64,000 bases of DNA from Bacillus sp. A301a_S52 (lineage in GTDB: Bacteria; Bacillota; Bacilli; Bacillales; Salisediminibacteriaceae): assembly GCA_024701455.1 (NCBI GenBank), contig JABXYP010000001.1, positions 3,910,001 through 3,974,000 on the forward strand. The letters run 5' to 3'. This document shows positions 37,804 through 47,037 of the stretch, piece by piece; position 1 is the first letter of the stretch; each line of letters starts with the position of its first letter. Below the pieces are notes generated by a model, which saw nothing but the letters and a program-made list of their open reading frames with translations, ran no database searches and had not been told where the DNA came from. The position numbers and the translations under genes were made by a program.

Positions 37804-37988
37804 TTTAAACCCTCCTTTTATTTTGTAGAAGTAAAAATGACTTTGATGATTGAGATAATAATCTAAACAATTAAATACCTATCAAACATCATGTAAAACC
37901 CCTTCATGGTCAAACCTCATGCCATCCACATCAAACATAGAGCGGTTAAACTTTCGAAAAACTATGATATAGCTCCCAACACAACCAA

Positions 37989-38130
37989 ACATGCGTACAA
38001 GTTATTACTAAAAATTATAAAACTAGTAGATTCACCTGAAAACTATTATAAAACTAGTAGATATTTGTTTATAAACAAAGCAATTCCATTAGATAAGCGC
38101 TTTCATTTTATCGTTACTTGTACGTATGAG
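37989..38130 (-). promoter_or_regulatory. Two AraR-like boxes and a cre-like site of importer 2
   Basis: ATGCGTACAAGTTA (37991-38004) and ACTTGTACGTATGAG (38116-38130) resemble the other boxes and are about 125 bases apart. Between them, GATAAGCGCTTTCA (38092-38105) matches a cre site on the minus strand at 12 of 14 positions. The distance to the gene (190-330 bases) implies a long leader or DNA looping. Confidence 0.45.
38014..38062 (+). repeat. Perfect 18-bp direct repeat
   Basis: ATTATAAAACTAGTAGAT occurs at 38014-38031 and again at 38045-38062, 31 bases apart (about three helical turns). It lies between the two AraR-like boxes upstream of importer 2. The role is unknown; a recent local duplication is also possible. 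Confidence 0.7.
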
Positions 38131-38197
38131 ATATACATAATTATAAATCAGCTCAAAAACATACGCAAGTGATTTTATGTATTTTATCTTACTCTCA

Positions 38198-38304
38198 TAA
38201 AACGAGCCCTCAATCAGTGGGGATTTTTGTTTTTCTCCCACTGATTAGTAGCTGAGTTAATCAGGACATTTTATTTTAGTAGACGAATGTCACGAGGGTT
38301 TACC
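38198..38304 (+). repeat. Dispersed intergenic repeat, copy 8 (right end decayed)
   Basis: TAAAACGAGCCCTCAATCAG, a clear hairpin partner CCCACTGATTAGTAGCTGAG and AATCAGGACATT are present. After that only traces remain (GAGGGTTTACC). Confidence 0.65.
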
Positions 38305-38567
38305 AACACGAAAGATATTCTATTTAAAATGCACGTTTTTAAAACGCCATAGCAAATAATGATTATCATTCAGTTGAAAGAAAGTCCATGAGGAGCAAAC
38401 GTCCATCACAGTAGTCGCTTTTTAGAGGAATATATTGAGATAAGATTTATTTACAAATATAACAATAAACCTAACTTAGATGAGAATTTTATTTTGAACC
38501 TTAAAAAGAGGACTATCTGAATTAATAATAGAGAGCGTGCTCGTTTCAACAAGCTAAAGCATTGAGA
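38305..38567. other. Non-coding stretch beyond repeat copy 8
   Basis: About 260 AT-rich bases with no recognised gene or element. Confidence 0.4.
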
Positions 38568-38637
38568 AAACAGATGGAGCCTCGACGCCATCTGTTTAAA
38601 AATCCCCACCTAAGCTACGTGCTTTAGATGGGGGCTA
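38568..38637 (-). terminator. Tandem terminators behind the epimerase gene
   Basis: Two hairpins in series. CCCCACCTAAGC (38604-38615) with GCTTTAGATGGGG (38621-38633) is followed leftward by ATTTTT. AAACAGATGG (38568-38577) with CCATCTGTTT (38588-38597) is followed by TTC. Together they would efficiently end the leftward epimerase and sugar-transferase transcript. Confidence 0.75.
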
Positions 38638-38682
38638 TAACTATTAAACATTTAACTTAAATAAAGGTACTTATAAAGATTG

Positions 38683-39627
38683 TTAATATAACGCTCGATA
38701 ATATTGAACAGTACGTTTTAATCCCTCGTTTAGAGGGGTTTGAGGTCTCCAATTAGATACTTTAGTTAATTTATCATGACTTAAATAACTATGCTTAATA
38801 TCCCCCGCCCTTACCGGACCGTAATCAGGGTTAAATGTATTCCCAACTTCTTTACAGAGCACTTCTAACAACTGATTGATTGGCGTTTGAGACTGAGAAC
38901 TAACGTTAAATACCCCATTAACCTTCATTTCCTTGCTATTTAAAAATGGCGTGATTACCGCATTAACAACATCGTCTACATAGACGAAATCACGCGTCTG
39001 CTCACCATCCCCTTGAATGTATGGCGTACGTCCTGACAATAACTTTTCAATAAAAATTGTGATGACTCCTGCCTCTGTATCAGCACTTTGTCTTGGTCCA
39101 TAAACATTCGCAAACCTGAGAGCACTTACATTCATATCATAAAGAGCACCAAAGGTTTGAACATATTGCTCCGCAGCAAGTTTTGAGGCTCCATATGGGG
39201 ATAGCGGTTTAACACGGGCCTCCTCAGAAATAGGTAAACTCTCCACGTGACCGTATACAGCTGCAGAAGAAGCATAAACGAACGTTTTGACCCCATATCT
39301 TCTTGAAGCTTCCAAGACTGTGACAGTCCCTTTCACGTTAATCATTAAATCCTCTAGTGGGTCATCAAGTGAAGGCCCCACCTTACTTTGGGCAGCTAAA
39401 TGAATAACACCCGATATATCAGGGTTTTTTCGAAAGATATTTTCTACAAGGGCTTCATCCCTCACATCACCCTCAATAAATGTGACAGAAGAAGATGAAT
39501 TGATATTCTCCGTACTACCTGTTGATAGATTATCAAGTACAACGATCTCCTGCCCATTCTCTACAAGAGCGTCAGTAACATGAGAGCCAATAAATCCAGC
39601 GCCCCCTGTTATTAATACAGTCTCCAT
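38683..39627 (-). CDS. NAD-dependent UDP-sugar epimerase (GalE-like)
   Basis: A 314-residue extended short-chain dehydrogenase. The Rossmann motif TGGAGFIGSH is at residues 7-16, the SSAAVYG catalytic Ser region at about 119-125, and the YGASK active-site Tyr/Lys at about 145-149. It could interconvert UDP-glucose/UDP-galactose or the GlcNAc or glucuronate equivalents; substrate is not decidable by eye. It follows the sugar-phosphate transferase gene by 38 bases and is probably co-transcribed, supplying sugars for a surface polysaccharide. Confidence 0.82.
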   Translation of the reverse strand: METVLITGGAGFIGSHVTDALVENGQEIVVLDNLSTGSTENINSSSSVTFIEGDVRDEALVENIFRKNPDISGVIHLAAQSKVGPSLDDPLEDLMINVKGTVTVLEASRRYGVKTFVYASSAAVYGHVESLPISEEARVKPLSPYGASKLAAEQYVQTFGALYDMNVSALRFANVYGPRQSADTEAGVITIFIEKLLSGRTPYIQGDGEQTRDFVYVDDVVNAVITPFLNSKEMKVNGVFNVSSQSQTPINQLLEVLCKEVGNTFNPDYGPVRAGDIKHSYLSHDKLTKVSNWRPQTPLNEGLKRTVQYYRALY

Positions 39628-39665
39628 ACGTCATCTCCTGTCCTTAGTCACTATTCTACAGCATC

Positions 39666-41081
39666 CTATAAATTAAGTGTGGAGCGTGATTTAGTCGATG
39701 TTTGAGGCACTTCTTGCCTATCCCCGTCACTCTTATCCTTATCTTCAGATGCGTCACCAGTCCCTTCAGATTTTGAACGGTCAAAAATGACGAGAAACGT
39801 TTTTAATAAAATAATTATATCAAGCCAAAGGCTGTAATTTCTAATATAATAAAGGTCGAATCGTAGCTTATCCTCTACCCCTGTGCTGTACTTTCCCATA
39901 ACTTGTGCGTAACCCGTTATACCAGGTTGAACTCTGTTACGATACCCATAATGATAATACTCCTCCGACAATTGCTTAATAAAGAATTCTCTCTCAGGTC
40001 GTGGACCTACTAAGGACATATCTCCTTTTAGCACATTAAACAATTGAGGAAGCTCATCAAGACGTGTCGAGCGAATGAATTTGCCAACCTTCGTAATCCT
40101 ATCATCATCAGATGTTGCTAAAACAGGGCCTGTCTTATTTTCAGCTCCCGTAATCATTGAACGAAATTTATAAATCGTAAATGGTTTATCATGTTTTCCC
40201 AGTCGTTCTTGTGAATAGATAACCTTCCCCTTCGGATCATCTAATTTAACAATTATAGCTACAAATAACATGAGTGGGGAGATAAGTACTAATAATAATA
40301 ACGATGCTACAAAATCAAATACTCGCTTTACAAAGACTTTATCCCACGTAAGTCCGAATGGCTGTACACCCATAACAAGTGTATCTTCTAATGGCGTAAT
40401 AGATGCACGTTGTAACAGCAACTCATAAAGTGTTGGAATCACATAGACGACTTTATTACGCTCCATCGCATGATAAATCACTTGAGATTTTGATTCTTTA
40501 GATATATCGGTACACAAAACAACATAATCACAATCTTCCAAACAATAGCCTATATGCTCTATAGAACTGTCACCAGAAATATGCTGAACCTTCGTTCCTT
40601 TCAACATAGGATGCTTAATTTTATTAATAAGTTTATCGGTATTCGATTCATTCCCAATAAGCAAGACTTTTCCAATGACGGATCCTCTCGTAAGCTTTAA
40701 ATAAATGACCTTAAAAATCACCATTAAAATAACCATAAATACCGCTGCAATTAACACAACTGACCGCGGCATTGCAAACTCTCTGAATAAATAAGAAGCT
40801 GCCATCGTTAAAAAAGTCATTAAAGAAGATGCCACGAGAATTTTTCTCACAATATCACTGATCGTATTCTTCCTATCTAATGCATATAATTCGTACACTG
40901 AGATAAAAAATAATCCGATAAGCAAAATCCATGGAAGTAAAGAGATAAATGCTTCCCAGTTGCGATCTGGGAAATCTAAATAACGTATATAAAACGCACT
41001 AATATAGGCCGCAAGAATACAAAACAAATCTCCAGCTATTAGAAAAAACCTATGGCTTCTTGATTCGCCAATATTCGTCAT
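39666..41081 (-). CDS. Polyprenyl-phosphate sugar-1-phosphate transferase
   Basis: A 471-residue membrane enzyme that starts surface polysaccharide units by moving a sugar-1-phosphate to undecaprenyl phosphate. Four N-terminal spans (about 12-110) and a nucleotide-binding-like middle are followed by a fifth hydrophobic segment (about 250-272) and the catalytic domain with KFRSMI, RLDELPQLFNVLKGDMSLVG and PRPE. It is the WbaP/TuaA/EpsL type. The last 40 residues are a Ser/Asp/Lys-rich tail. AAAGGAAAGAGG precedes the ATG. It may prime a repeat unit whose later genes are not in this window. Confidence 0.9.
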   Translation of the reverse strand: MTNIGESRSHRFFLIAGDLFCILAAYISAFYIRYLDFPDRNWEAFISLLPWILLIGLFFISVYELYALDRKNTISDIVRKILVASSLMTFLTMAASYLFREFAMPRSVVLIAAVFMVILMVIFKVIYLKLTRGSVIGKVLLIGNESNTDKLINKIKHPMLKGTKVQHISGDSSIEHIGYCLEDCDYVVLCTDISKESKSQVIYHAMERNKVVYVIPTLYELLLQRASITPLEDTLVMGVQPFGLTWDKVFVKRVFDFVASLLLLVLISPLMLFVAIIVKLDDPKGKVIYSQERLGKHDKPFTIYKFRSMITGAENKTGPVLATSDDDRITKVGKFIRSTRLDELPQLFNVLKGDMSLVGPRPEREFFIKQLSEEYYHYGYRNRVQPGITGYAQVMGKYSTGVEDKLRFDLYYIRNYSLWLDIIILLKTFLVIFDRSKSEGTGDASEDKDKSDGDRQEVPQTSTKSRSTLNL

Positions 41082-41450
41082 ATTTAAAACCTCTTTCCTT
41101 TAACTAAACCTTAAATCCACACTATAACCTGCTTATGAGGAGAATCAGACTACCTGATTATATTTGTATGACTTTTTATACGCAGAAGGAAGACTTCATA
41201 ACCTCATTCTTTTGCTTTTCTTCTTGTTACATATCATTTAACTAAAACGCCCATTAAGTATAAATTAATTTAATTCATCTATCATGAATTCATCTCATAC
41301 TTCAACAGCACTAAACCGTAAAATAAAATACCTTTACCGTACTTTGAATCCAGCTTAACACTAAACTGACACTTTAAAACCCCTTTAAACAGTAAAACAT
41401 AAACTGTAGTTCTTTATAGATAAAAAATAATATGCAAAATCCTTATGTCG
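41082..41450. other. Intergenic stretch upstream of the sugar transferase
   Basis: About 370 AT-rich bases. It should hold the promoter of the leftward sugar transferase and epimerase pair. No confident promoter or operator was identified. Confidence 0.4.
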
Positions 41451-41599
41451 CTCCGAAGTTTCAATCAGGGGGAGTATTATTCTTATCCCACTAATTCGAG
41501 TATGAATAGAGACTTAGCATCCTTATCGCACGCCTAAATAGAGTTAGCTTTCCTCTCTATTTTGACCCAAAAGTTTTACGGACGGCTATCTGTGATAAA
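41451..41599 (+). repeat. Dispersed intergenic repeat, copy 9
   Basis: CTCCGAAGTTTCAATCAGGG at the left, CTTATCGCACGCCTAAATAG in the middle, CCTCTCTATTTTGACCCAAA and AGTTTTACGGACGGCTATCT followed by GTGATAAA at the right. Near full length with a diverged hairpin. Confidence 0.75.
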
Positions 41600-41685
41600 A
41601 TAAAACAATTCTCGACTTTCATTATAATATTATTAACGGCGTTTAGCCAACCTTAATTATGGGAATAATAAAAGCGAACAAAAGA

Positions 41686-41732
41686 AATAAAAAACCGAAT
41701 GACTGCACTTATTGTGTCCATCACTCGGTTAA
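41686..41732 (-). terminator. Terminator of the glucosaminidase gene
   Basis: AACCGAATGA (41693-41702) pairs with TCACTCGGTT (41721-41730) except for one mismatch. Leftward it is followed by a U-run (AAAAAA on the plus strand). It lies 22 bases after the stop codon. Confidence 0.8.
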
Positions 41733-41753
41733 TTATATAAGTTGTATTTAGAA

Positions 41754-44700
41754 TTATTTATACCTTGGAATATCAAAAATCATAATTGGATTATCAAGTT
41801 GGTTATACATTGATTTTATTGTCGATACTTGTTTCGCAGCCCATCCCATGTCAGTTGCATATTGTGGGAAACCAGGGTTTGCAGGGTTCCACCTCATTTT
41901 ATATAGGGTGTCTTGATTATAGCTATTATGAATATAGCGTTCACCAATAAATTGTGCTCCCCCACGAATAGCTGATTCTGGAGTAAACCAACCTTCTTGA
42001 TAAGCTCTAATTGCACCAGCAGTACGGGCATTTCCGTCAATAGCTCCTATTCCAAACATGTTATACGTTGTTTTAATGTCTGTGAGACTACTTCGATTAC
42101 TGCTTGTTACTAATGTTAACGTCCCATTGGAGGATTTACCTACTTCTATACCATTTGCAAGGTCTGACCTTCCATGTCCGGTTTCTAACAATGCATGGGC
42201 AATTAAATATACTTCATTAACTTGATTTGTTCTTCCACCATCAATAAAGGCTTGTCCTTTACCATCTAAAATACCTTTACCATCTAATAAACGGTTAATT
42301 TGATTACTCGAAACTTGAGGACTAGAGGAAAGAACTAAATGTTGAAAATTATCTTGAGTCTCTGGGGTAATATAATTTATAACATCGGACCTTTTAGCAT
42401 TTCGCCACGTATCAGTGACTGCTAATTGCGTCCATGTACTCCCCCTATTAACAACTACGTACTCTTTTCCTGCCGTTGCTCTAAAATAAATATGACTGCT
42501 AGTACTAGCTGATTCATATACATTTGTAGCCGTTGTAACTCTCGCTCTAGAATTAGAATCAAAGAAAGTTAAGTCAGCGGTACGAATAAAACCATTATTG
42601 TTTCTATATAAATCTGTCTGCGGCGGAACACTCATTGCCATTTGAATATCTAATGCTCTAGTTAGAGTAATGTCAAAATATGAATACGTGTAAACAGGGC
42701 GTCTATCATACATTCTGTTTAACGCGTCAATAGTGAGCTCATCTAAAATCCCATGTACTGGAAGCCCCATAGCTGTTTGGAACTCTCTTACCCGTTGGTC
42801 AGTAAATGAACCATATGTTTCATTGAGGTTCATACCACCGTATCCAATTGATGTCAACATTTGTTTAAATTTGATCATATCAGCATGGCTTTTGCCTAGT
42901 TGATATGGGCTGTTAAATATTTCATCAATTTTTGCTAATGTAGGCGGATCAGCAATACCATGTACATTTAACCCATACACACTTTGAAACTCACTCACTC
43001 GTTGAGCAGTAAAAGACCCATATGTCTCATTAAGGTTCATACCACCGAAACCTAATCGTGTTAATTTTTCCTTTAGTGTAATGACATCACTATGACTGCC
43101 ACCTTCGACATAAGGACCAGAAAGAATTTGCTCTATGAGTTCTAGTGTTCTAGGATCGGCAATCCCATTCTCTCGAAGGCCATAGTATGATTGAAGTTCA
43201 CTAACCCGTTGAGCAGTGAACGACCCATACGTTTCGTTGAGATTCATGCCGCCAAAACCCAGTGTCCTCATGTTTTCTTTTAGCGTAATCACATCACTAT
43301 GGCTGCCGCCTGTAACATACGGGCTGGCCAGAATGTCCTCAATTAGCTCAAACGTCGCCGTATCCATTTGACCTGTCGCATTAAGGCCATAGTATGATTG
43401 GAGCTGGCTGACTCGTTGCGCTGTGAAAGAGCCATAAGCTTCATTCAGGTTCATCCCACCAAAGCCTAACGTCGTCAACTGGCGTTTGAGCGTTGTAACA
43501 CCCTGATGTGAGCCCCCTTCTTTGAAGGCGCTGTTCAGCACGGCTTCTAACTCGTCCCACGTCCGTGAATCGGCAATCCCATGAGATTTCAATCCGTGAT
43601 CCGCTTGAAATTGACTCACCCGTTGCGCTGTAAACGACCCATATGTTTCATTGAGGTTCATATTGCCATAACCGAGACGTGTGAGCATTTTCTTCAGCTC
43701 AATCGTATCCGCATGCTGTTGGCCTGTTTGGAAGGGACTTGACAACACTTCGTCAATTTTTTCAAACGTTCGTGGATCGGCAATCCCAGTCTCTCGAAGA
43801 CCATAGTAAGCTTGCAATTCACGCACTCGTTGCGCTGTAAACGAGCCGTAGGCTTCATTAATATTCATCCCACCGAAGCCGAGTTTCGTCAAATTCTCCT
43901 TTAATGTGATGACATCACTATGGCTGCCGCCTGTAGCGTAAGGGCTGGCCAGAATGTCCTCAATTAACTCAAACGTGGCCGTATTCATCTGACCTGTCGC
44001 CTCAAGCCCGTAATATGCTTGGAGTTGACTCACCCGTTGCGCTGTAAACGAGCCATAAACCTCGTTGATGTTCATTCCACCGAAGCCTAAGGTCGTCAAC
44101 TGACGTTTGAGTGCTGAGACGCCACGGTGTGAACCACCTTCTTTGAATTCCCTGTTCAAAACAGCTTCTAACTCATCCCACGTCCGTGAATCGGCAATCC
44201 CATGAGACTTCAGCCCGTGATCTGCCTGAAATTGGCTGACTCGCCGTGCTGTAAACGCTCCATACGTCTCATTGAGATTCATGTTGCCGTAATCGAGGCG
44301 TGTCAGGAGCTTCTTCAACTCGATCGTATCGGCATGTTGCTGACCTTCTTGGAAGGGGCTGGATAGAATCTCATCAATCTTAGTTAAGGTCGCTTCGTCT
44401 GCTTCCTTCGTGACTGTTAGACCGTAATAAGCTTGAAATTCCCCTACCCGTTGGGCGGTGAACGACCCGTATGTTTCGTTAATGTTCATTCCACCGAAGC
44501 CTAAACGTGTCAGGTTTTCTTTTAATTCAATCACCCATGACATGTCTTCTTCGACTGCTATTTGCAGTGAGACTTCTTCGGAATCTGACTCCTCCTCAAG
44601 GTTGTTCTCCGAATTATCTGGAACAGTCTCTTCTTCCACATCTTCTGAATTGTTAGAGGACTCTTCGTTACTAGTAAACTCTTCTTCTAACTCTTCACCC

Positions 44701-44870
44701 TCATCAAAGTCTACCTTCTTTTCTTCCTTAGATTCCTCTAAAGTTTCAACATCAAGTATATTTTCTTCTGAATTACCAGCCTCAGCAGTAACTATTGCCC
44801 CATTTTGGGTGCTAACAATCATTATAAGAAAACATAGGGCAAAGAATATTTTATTTAATTGTCGTAACAT
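41754..44870 (-). CDS. Repeat-rich secreted endo-beta-N-acetylglucosaminidase
   Basis: A 1038-residue wall hydrolase. A signal peptide (about 1-30) is followed by a highly acidic segment (about 31-110), nine 69-residue repeats (about 115-735) each with L-x-x-L/I-G-F/Y-G-x-MN-(I/L)NE-x-YG-(S/A)FT, and a linker of SH3-like character. The C-terminal glucosaminidase domain (about 865-1030) has the probable catalytic Glu in AHALLETGHGRSDLA, as in LytD-type enzymes. The repeats look like peptidoglycan-binding (PF01471-like) helices. The gene has its own terminator and stands alone between two polymer clusters. AAGGAGGG is 12 bases before the ATG. Confidence 0.88.
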   Translation of the reverse strand: MLRQLNKIFFALCFLIMIVSTQNGAIVTAEAGNSEENILDVETLEESKEEKKVDFDEGEELEEEFTSNEESSNNSEDVEEETVPDNSENNLEEESDSEEVSLQIAVEEDMSWVIELKENLTRLGFGGMNINETYGSFTAQRVGEFQAYYGLTVTKEADEATLTKIDEILSSPFQEGQQHADTIELKKLLTRLDYGNMNLNETYGAFTARRVSQFQADHGLKSHGIADSRTWDELEAVLNREFKEGGSHRGVSALKRQLTTLGFGGMNINEVYGSFTAQRVSQLQAYYGLEATGQMNTATFELIEDILASPYATGGSHSDVITLKENLTKLGFGGMNINEAYGSFTAQRVRELQAYYGLRETGIADPRTFEKIDEVLSSPFQTGQQHADTIELKKMLTRLGYGNMNLNETYGSFTAQRVSQFQADHGLKSHGIADSRTWDELEAVLNSAFKEGGSHQGVTTLKRQLTTLGFGGMNLNEAYGSFTAQRVSQLQSYYGLNATGQMDTATFELIEDILASPYVTGGSHSDVITLKENMRTLGFGGMNLNETYGSFTAQRVSELQSYYGLRENGIADPRTLELIEQILSGPYVEGGSHSDVITLKEKLTRLGFGGMNLNETYGSFTAQRVSEFQSVYGLNVHGIADPPTLAKIDEIFNSPYQLGKSHADMIKFKQMLTSIGYGGMNLNETYGSFTDQRVREFQTAMGLPVHGILDELTIDALNRMYDRRPVYTYSYFDITLTRALDIQMAMSVPPQTDLYRNNNGFIRTADLTFFDSNSRARVTTATNVYESASTSSHIYFRATAGKEYVVVNRGSTWTQLAVTDTWRNAKRSDVINYITPETQDNFQHLVLSSSPQVSSNQINRLLDGKGILDGKGQAFIDGGRTNQVNEVYLIAHALLETGHGRSDLANGIEVGKSSNGTLTLVTSSNRSSLTDIKTTYNMFGIGAIDGNARTAGAIRAYQEGWFTPESAIRGGAQFIGERYIHNSYNQDTLYKMRWNPANPGFPQYATDMGWAAKQVSTIKSMYNQLDNPIMIFDIPRYK
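42666..44528 (-). repeat. Nine-unit, 207-bp coding tandem repeat
   Basis: Nine in-frame units of 207 bp encode the wall-binding repeats. Units 4, 5 and 6 are closest to units 1, 2 and 3 respectively: units 1/4 end SSPFQxGQQHADT, units 2/5 share FQADHGLKSHGIADSRTWDE and units 3/6 share LIEDILASPY. A three-unit block was therefore duplicated; units 7-9 are more individual. Confidence 0.85.
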
Positions 44871-45393
44871 TACTTAATGTAACCCTCCTTAAAAATTATT
44901 AAGTTTACGGCCGCCTGAGCTAGTTTACATAGAATAGTATAATAGACTTAGTCCATTAGAAATGAAGAGTTACAATAAAAAAACAAAAAAATCTCACGAC
45001 ACGAAAACTCATAATCTATTATCATCATTTTTAAAATTTAAAGCAAGGGACTTTTATAGTCCTTTGCACATAATGTCGAATTTTGAAAAAAATCCCCTTT
45101 AGTCATTAAGTTAAACACTTTATTTCTTGAACAAATTTAATGATACAACACACACCTATAAAAAACGAATCATATCGTGATCTACCACTACAAACGAACG
45201 TTTTTCCGAGGACTCGCCTTTAGATTAATGATGCAATCCCCTTTGTCATCATTGAATCTTCAGACGCCACTCATCCCCGGGAGTCACCATCTTTCACTGC
45301 CGTCCTTTTAAAAAACGGACATTTGATAGCGTTTTACTTTTTATTGTTCGATCTTTCTCGTTGAAAAATCAAAAATCATTTGTGATATCCATT
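44871..45393. other. Intergenic region between glucosaminidase and the ligase operon
   Basis: About 520 AT-rich bases. The glucosaminidase promoter should be near 44930-44960, where TATACT occurs on the minus strand. No clear terminator was found for the long operon ending at 45394. A short open piece near 45180-45220 (minus strand) cannot be identified. Confidence 0.4.
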
Positions 45394-46995
45394 CTATTTC
45401 TTAGCTCTATTTTTGATAACACGTAGTGGTTTAGTAAGTTTCCAAGAAGTGCTATTCCTCATTTGTTTCAATTGCTTTTTGTATAATTTTAAATCTTTCT
45501 TTAATTTGATATTTTCCTCTCTTAATTTATCGTTTTTTAGTTGAAGATGTTTATTATTTTCCTCACCTTTTATAATTACAAAACCTTGCTTAACTGGTGT
45601 CGTTCTTGATTTAGTACGAATTTGCACGATCGACATTGATTTACTTATTTTTTGGCTTACTATTTTTTTAAATTCATCTACCTCAGAGCCAGATCCTGCG
45701 CACACTAAACTAAAGGTGTTTTTGTTTACTTTTTTTAAATACCCACTAACCTTATTTTTTCGTGCCCTTCTCTGGATCCAATCATTAATGGTATCTGAAA
45801 AAGTAGTATTGTTGTTTGTATTTATTTCCAACCTAGCTAACTTAATATTATCTGGAATATTAGGTATCTCTATATATTCGCTAACTCCACTTAGAAACGA
45901 CTCAAATACATGATCAAAATCAAAATACATTTGTGCTCTGTTAGTTCTGTCATACCCTTTAGTAGCGGGGAAATAATAATCTATGACAGCTGTTGGAATA
46001 TCCCTCGCTCTTCCATAAGACGGGAAGAGGTGAGTGCGAATATGTGGCCGTGAATTAATTTCTAGAATAACACCTAAATTTTTCTCTTTATCGATAATCA
46101 TGTCCACTCCAGCCTGAATAAGCGTTGGAATCGCCTTTGCAGCTGAAACCGCAATTTCTTTAAATTCCTTACTAATTTCATCCGTAACATCTACAGCTTC
46201 GCCACCAGAAGAAACATTATTTTTTGATTTCAGAAAAACAACTTCGCCATCTGCTGGAACAGAGGAAAGGGTATAGCCTACACGATTTAGAAGTGTCTCA
46301 GTTTCTTTATTAACTTTAATCGGTTTATTTTTTAAAGAAGGGATTTTCATACGTGCTTCATTTTTTTTTCTTAATAGATTTTCTATTGTGTCTTTTCCAT
46401 TGCCAGTAACACTCGCTGGGTCTCGTTTAAATATTCCTATAACTTCATTCCCAACTACATAAAATCTATGGTCCTCTCCCTTAAAAAACTGCTCCACGAT
46501 AATTTTATTAAATTTCAAATTGTTTCTTACATAATCAATTGCCTCTTTCATTTCACTTTCATCTCTAATATTGGCTATGACCCCTTTGCCGCCAGTTCCA
46601 TTTGAAGGCTTCACTACGAGAGGATACCCTAATTCTTGTGCATAGGTTAGAATTTCTTCTACTGTTTTTTCTTCATCAAACGTTTCTCCTCTAGGTGTTG
46701 CTACTCCTGCTTTTAATAATGCTTTTTTAGTTAAATCTTTATGAACACATGTATGCACAGCATCTCTTGAAACTAAATCACCACGTGTATCTTGAAAGTA
46801 ATAACTTTTTTCACCGTCATCTAGTATATATTCTACAACTCTATTGCCCCTCCTCGCCGCTACCTTTATTTTTAAATTCAGCCCTCTACGCCAACCTTCC
46901 AAAGCTATACTATAACCACTTGACATATATCCATGTGCATGTTTAGGTAAAGCCCCATTTAAATGTGACAAATACCTCGCACTATCTTTTTCCAT
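45394..46995 (-). CDS. Cyanophycin-synthetase-like ATP-grasp protein A
   Basis: A 533-residue protein. It has an N-terminal YSIALEGWRRGLNLKIK motif (about 28-44), LTKKALLKAGVATPRGETF before the grasp fold, ATP-grasp motifs PLVVKPSNGTGGKGV, FYVVGNEVIGIFKRDPASV, TGNGKDTIENLL and VSSGGEAVDVTDE, and the metal site VILEINSRPHIRTH. These match the ATP-grasp half of cyanophycin synthetase, which activates a carboxylate as acyl-phosphate and joins an amino acid. The acylphosphatase-like region (about 395-440) lacks the GxVQGV motif and the catalytic residues. A coiled coil and SWKLTKPLRVIKN end the protein. Last gene of the operon. Confidence 0.78.
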   Translation of the reverse strand: MEKDSARYLSHLNGALPKHAHGYMSSGYSIALEGWRRGLNLKIKVAARRGNRVVEYILDDGEKSYYFQDTRGDLVSRDAVHTCVHKDLTKKALLKAGVATPRGETFDEEKTVEEILTYAQELGYPLVVKPSNGTGGKGVIANIRDESEMKEAIDYVRNNLKFNKIIVEQFFKGEDHRFYVVGNEVIGIFKRDPASVTGNGKDTIENLLRKKNEARMKIPSLKNKPIKVNKETETLLNRVGYTLSSVPADGEVVFLKSKNNVSSGGEAVDVTDEISKEFKEIAVSAAKAIPTLIQAGVDMIIDKEKNLGVILEINSRPHIRTHLFPSYGRARDIPTAVIDYYFPATKGYDRTNRAQMYFDFDHVFESFLSGVSEYIEIPNIPDNIKLARLEINTNNNTTFSDTINDWIQRRARKNKVSGYLKKVNKNTFSLVCAGSGSEVDEFKKIVSQKISKSMSIVQIRTKSRTTPVKQGFVIIKGEENNKHLQLKNDKLREENIKLKKDLKLYKKQLKQMRNSTSWKLTKPLRVIKNRAKK

Positions 46996-47037
46996 AGTCG
47001 CTCACCTCAAGCTCATTGTATATTTTCTTTTACATTT

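Larger units (their letters stand above)
37804..38197. other. Upstream region of importer 2
   Basis: Contains AraR-like boxes, a cre-like site and an 18-bp direct repeat. A rightward frame of 88 codons at 37906-38172 covers these sites, has no ribosome site and looks like chance; it is not called. Confidence 0.5.

Noticed and set aside
37906..38172. 88-codon rightward frame
   Set aside because: Overlaps AraR-like boxes, a cre-like site and a direct repeat, with no ribosome site; likely chance in AT-rich DNA.
38604..38633. Hairpin resembling the ends of IS200/IS605 elements
   Set aside because: No transposase or second end nearby; its place after the epimerase gene and its U-run fit a terminator better.
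42666..44528. Regular repeats that could be mistaken for a CRISPR array or minisatellite
   Set aside because: The 207-bp units are in frame, encode a conserved 69-residue domain and lack unique spacers.
45180..45310. Possible gene remnant on the minus strand (short piece ending DHDMIRFL)
   Set aside because: Too short and interrupted by stops; no family could be assigned.
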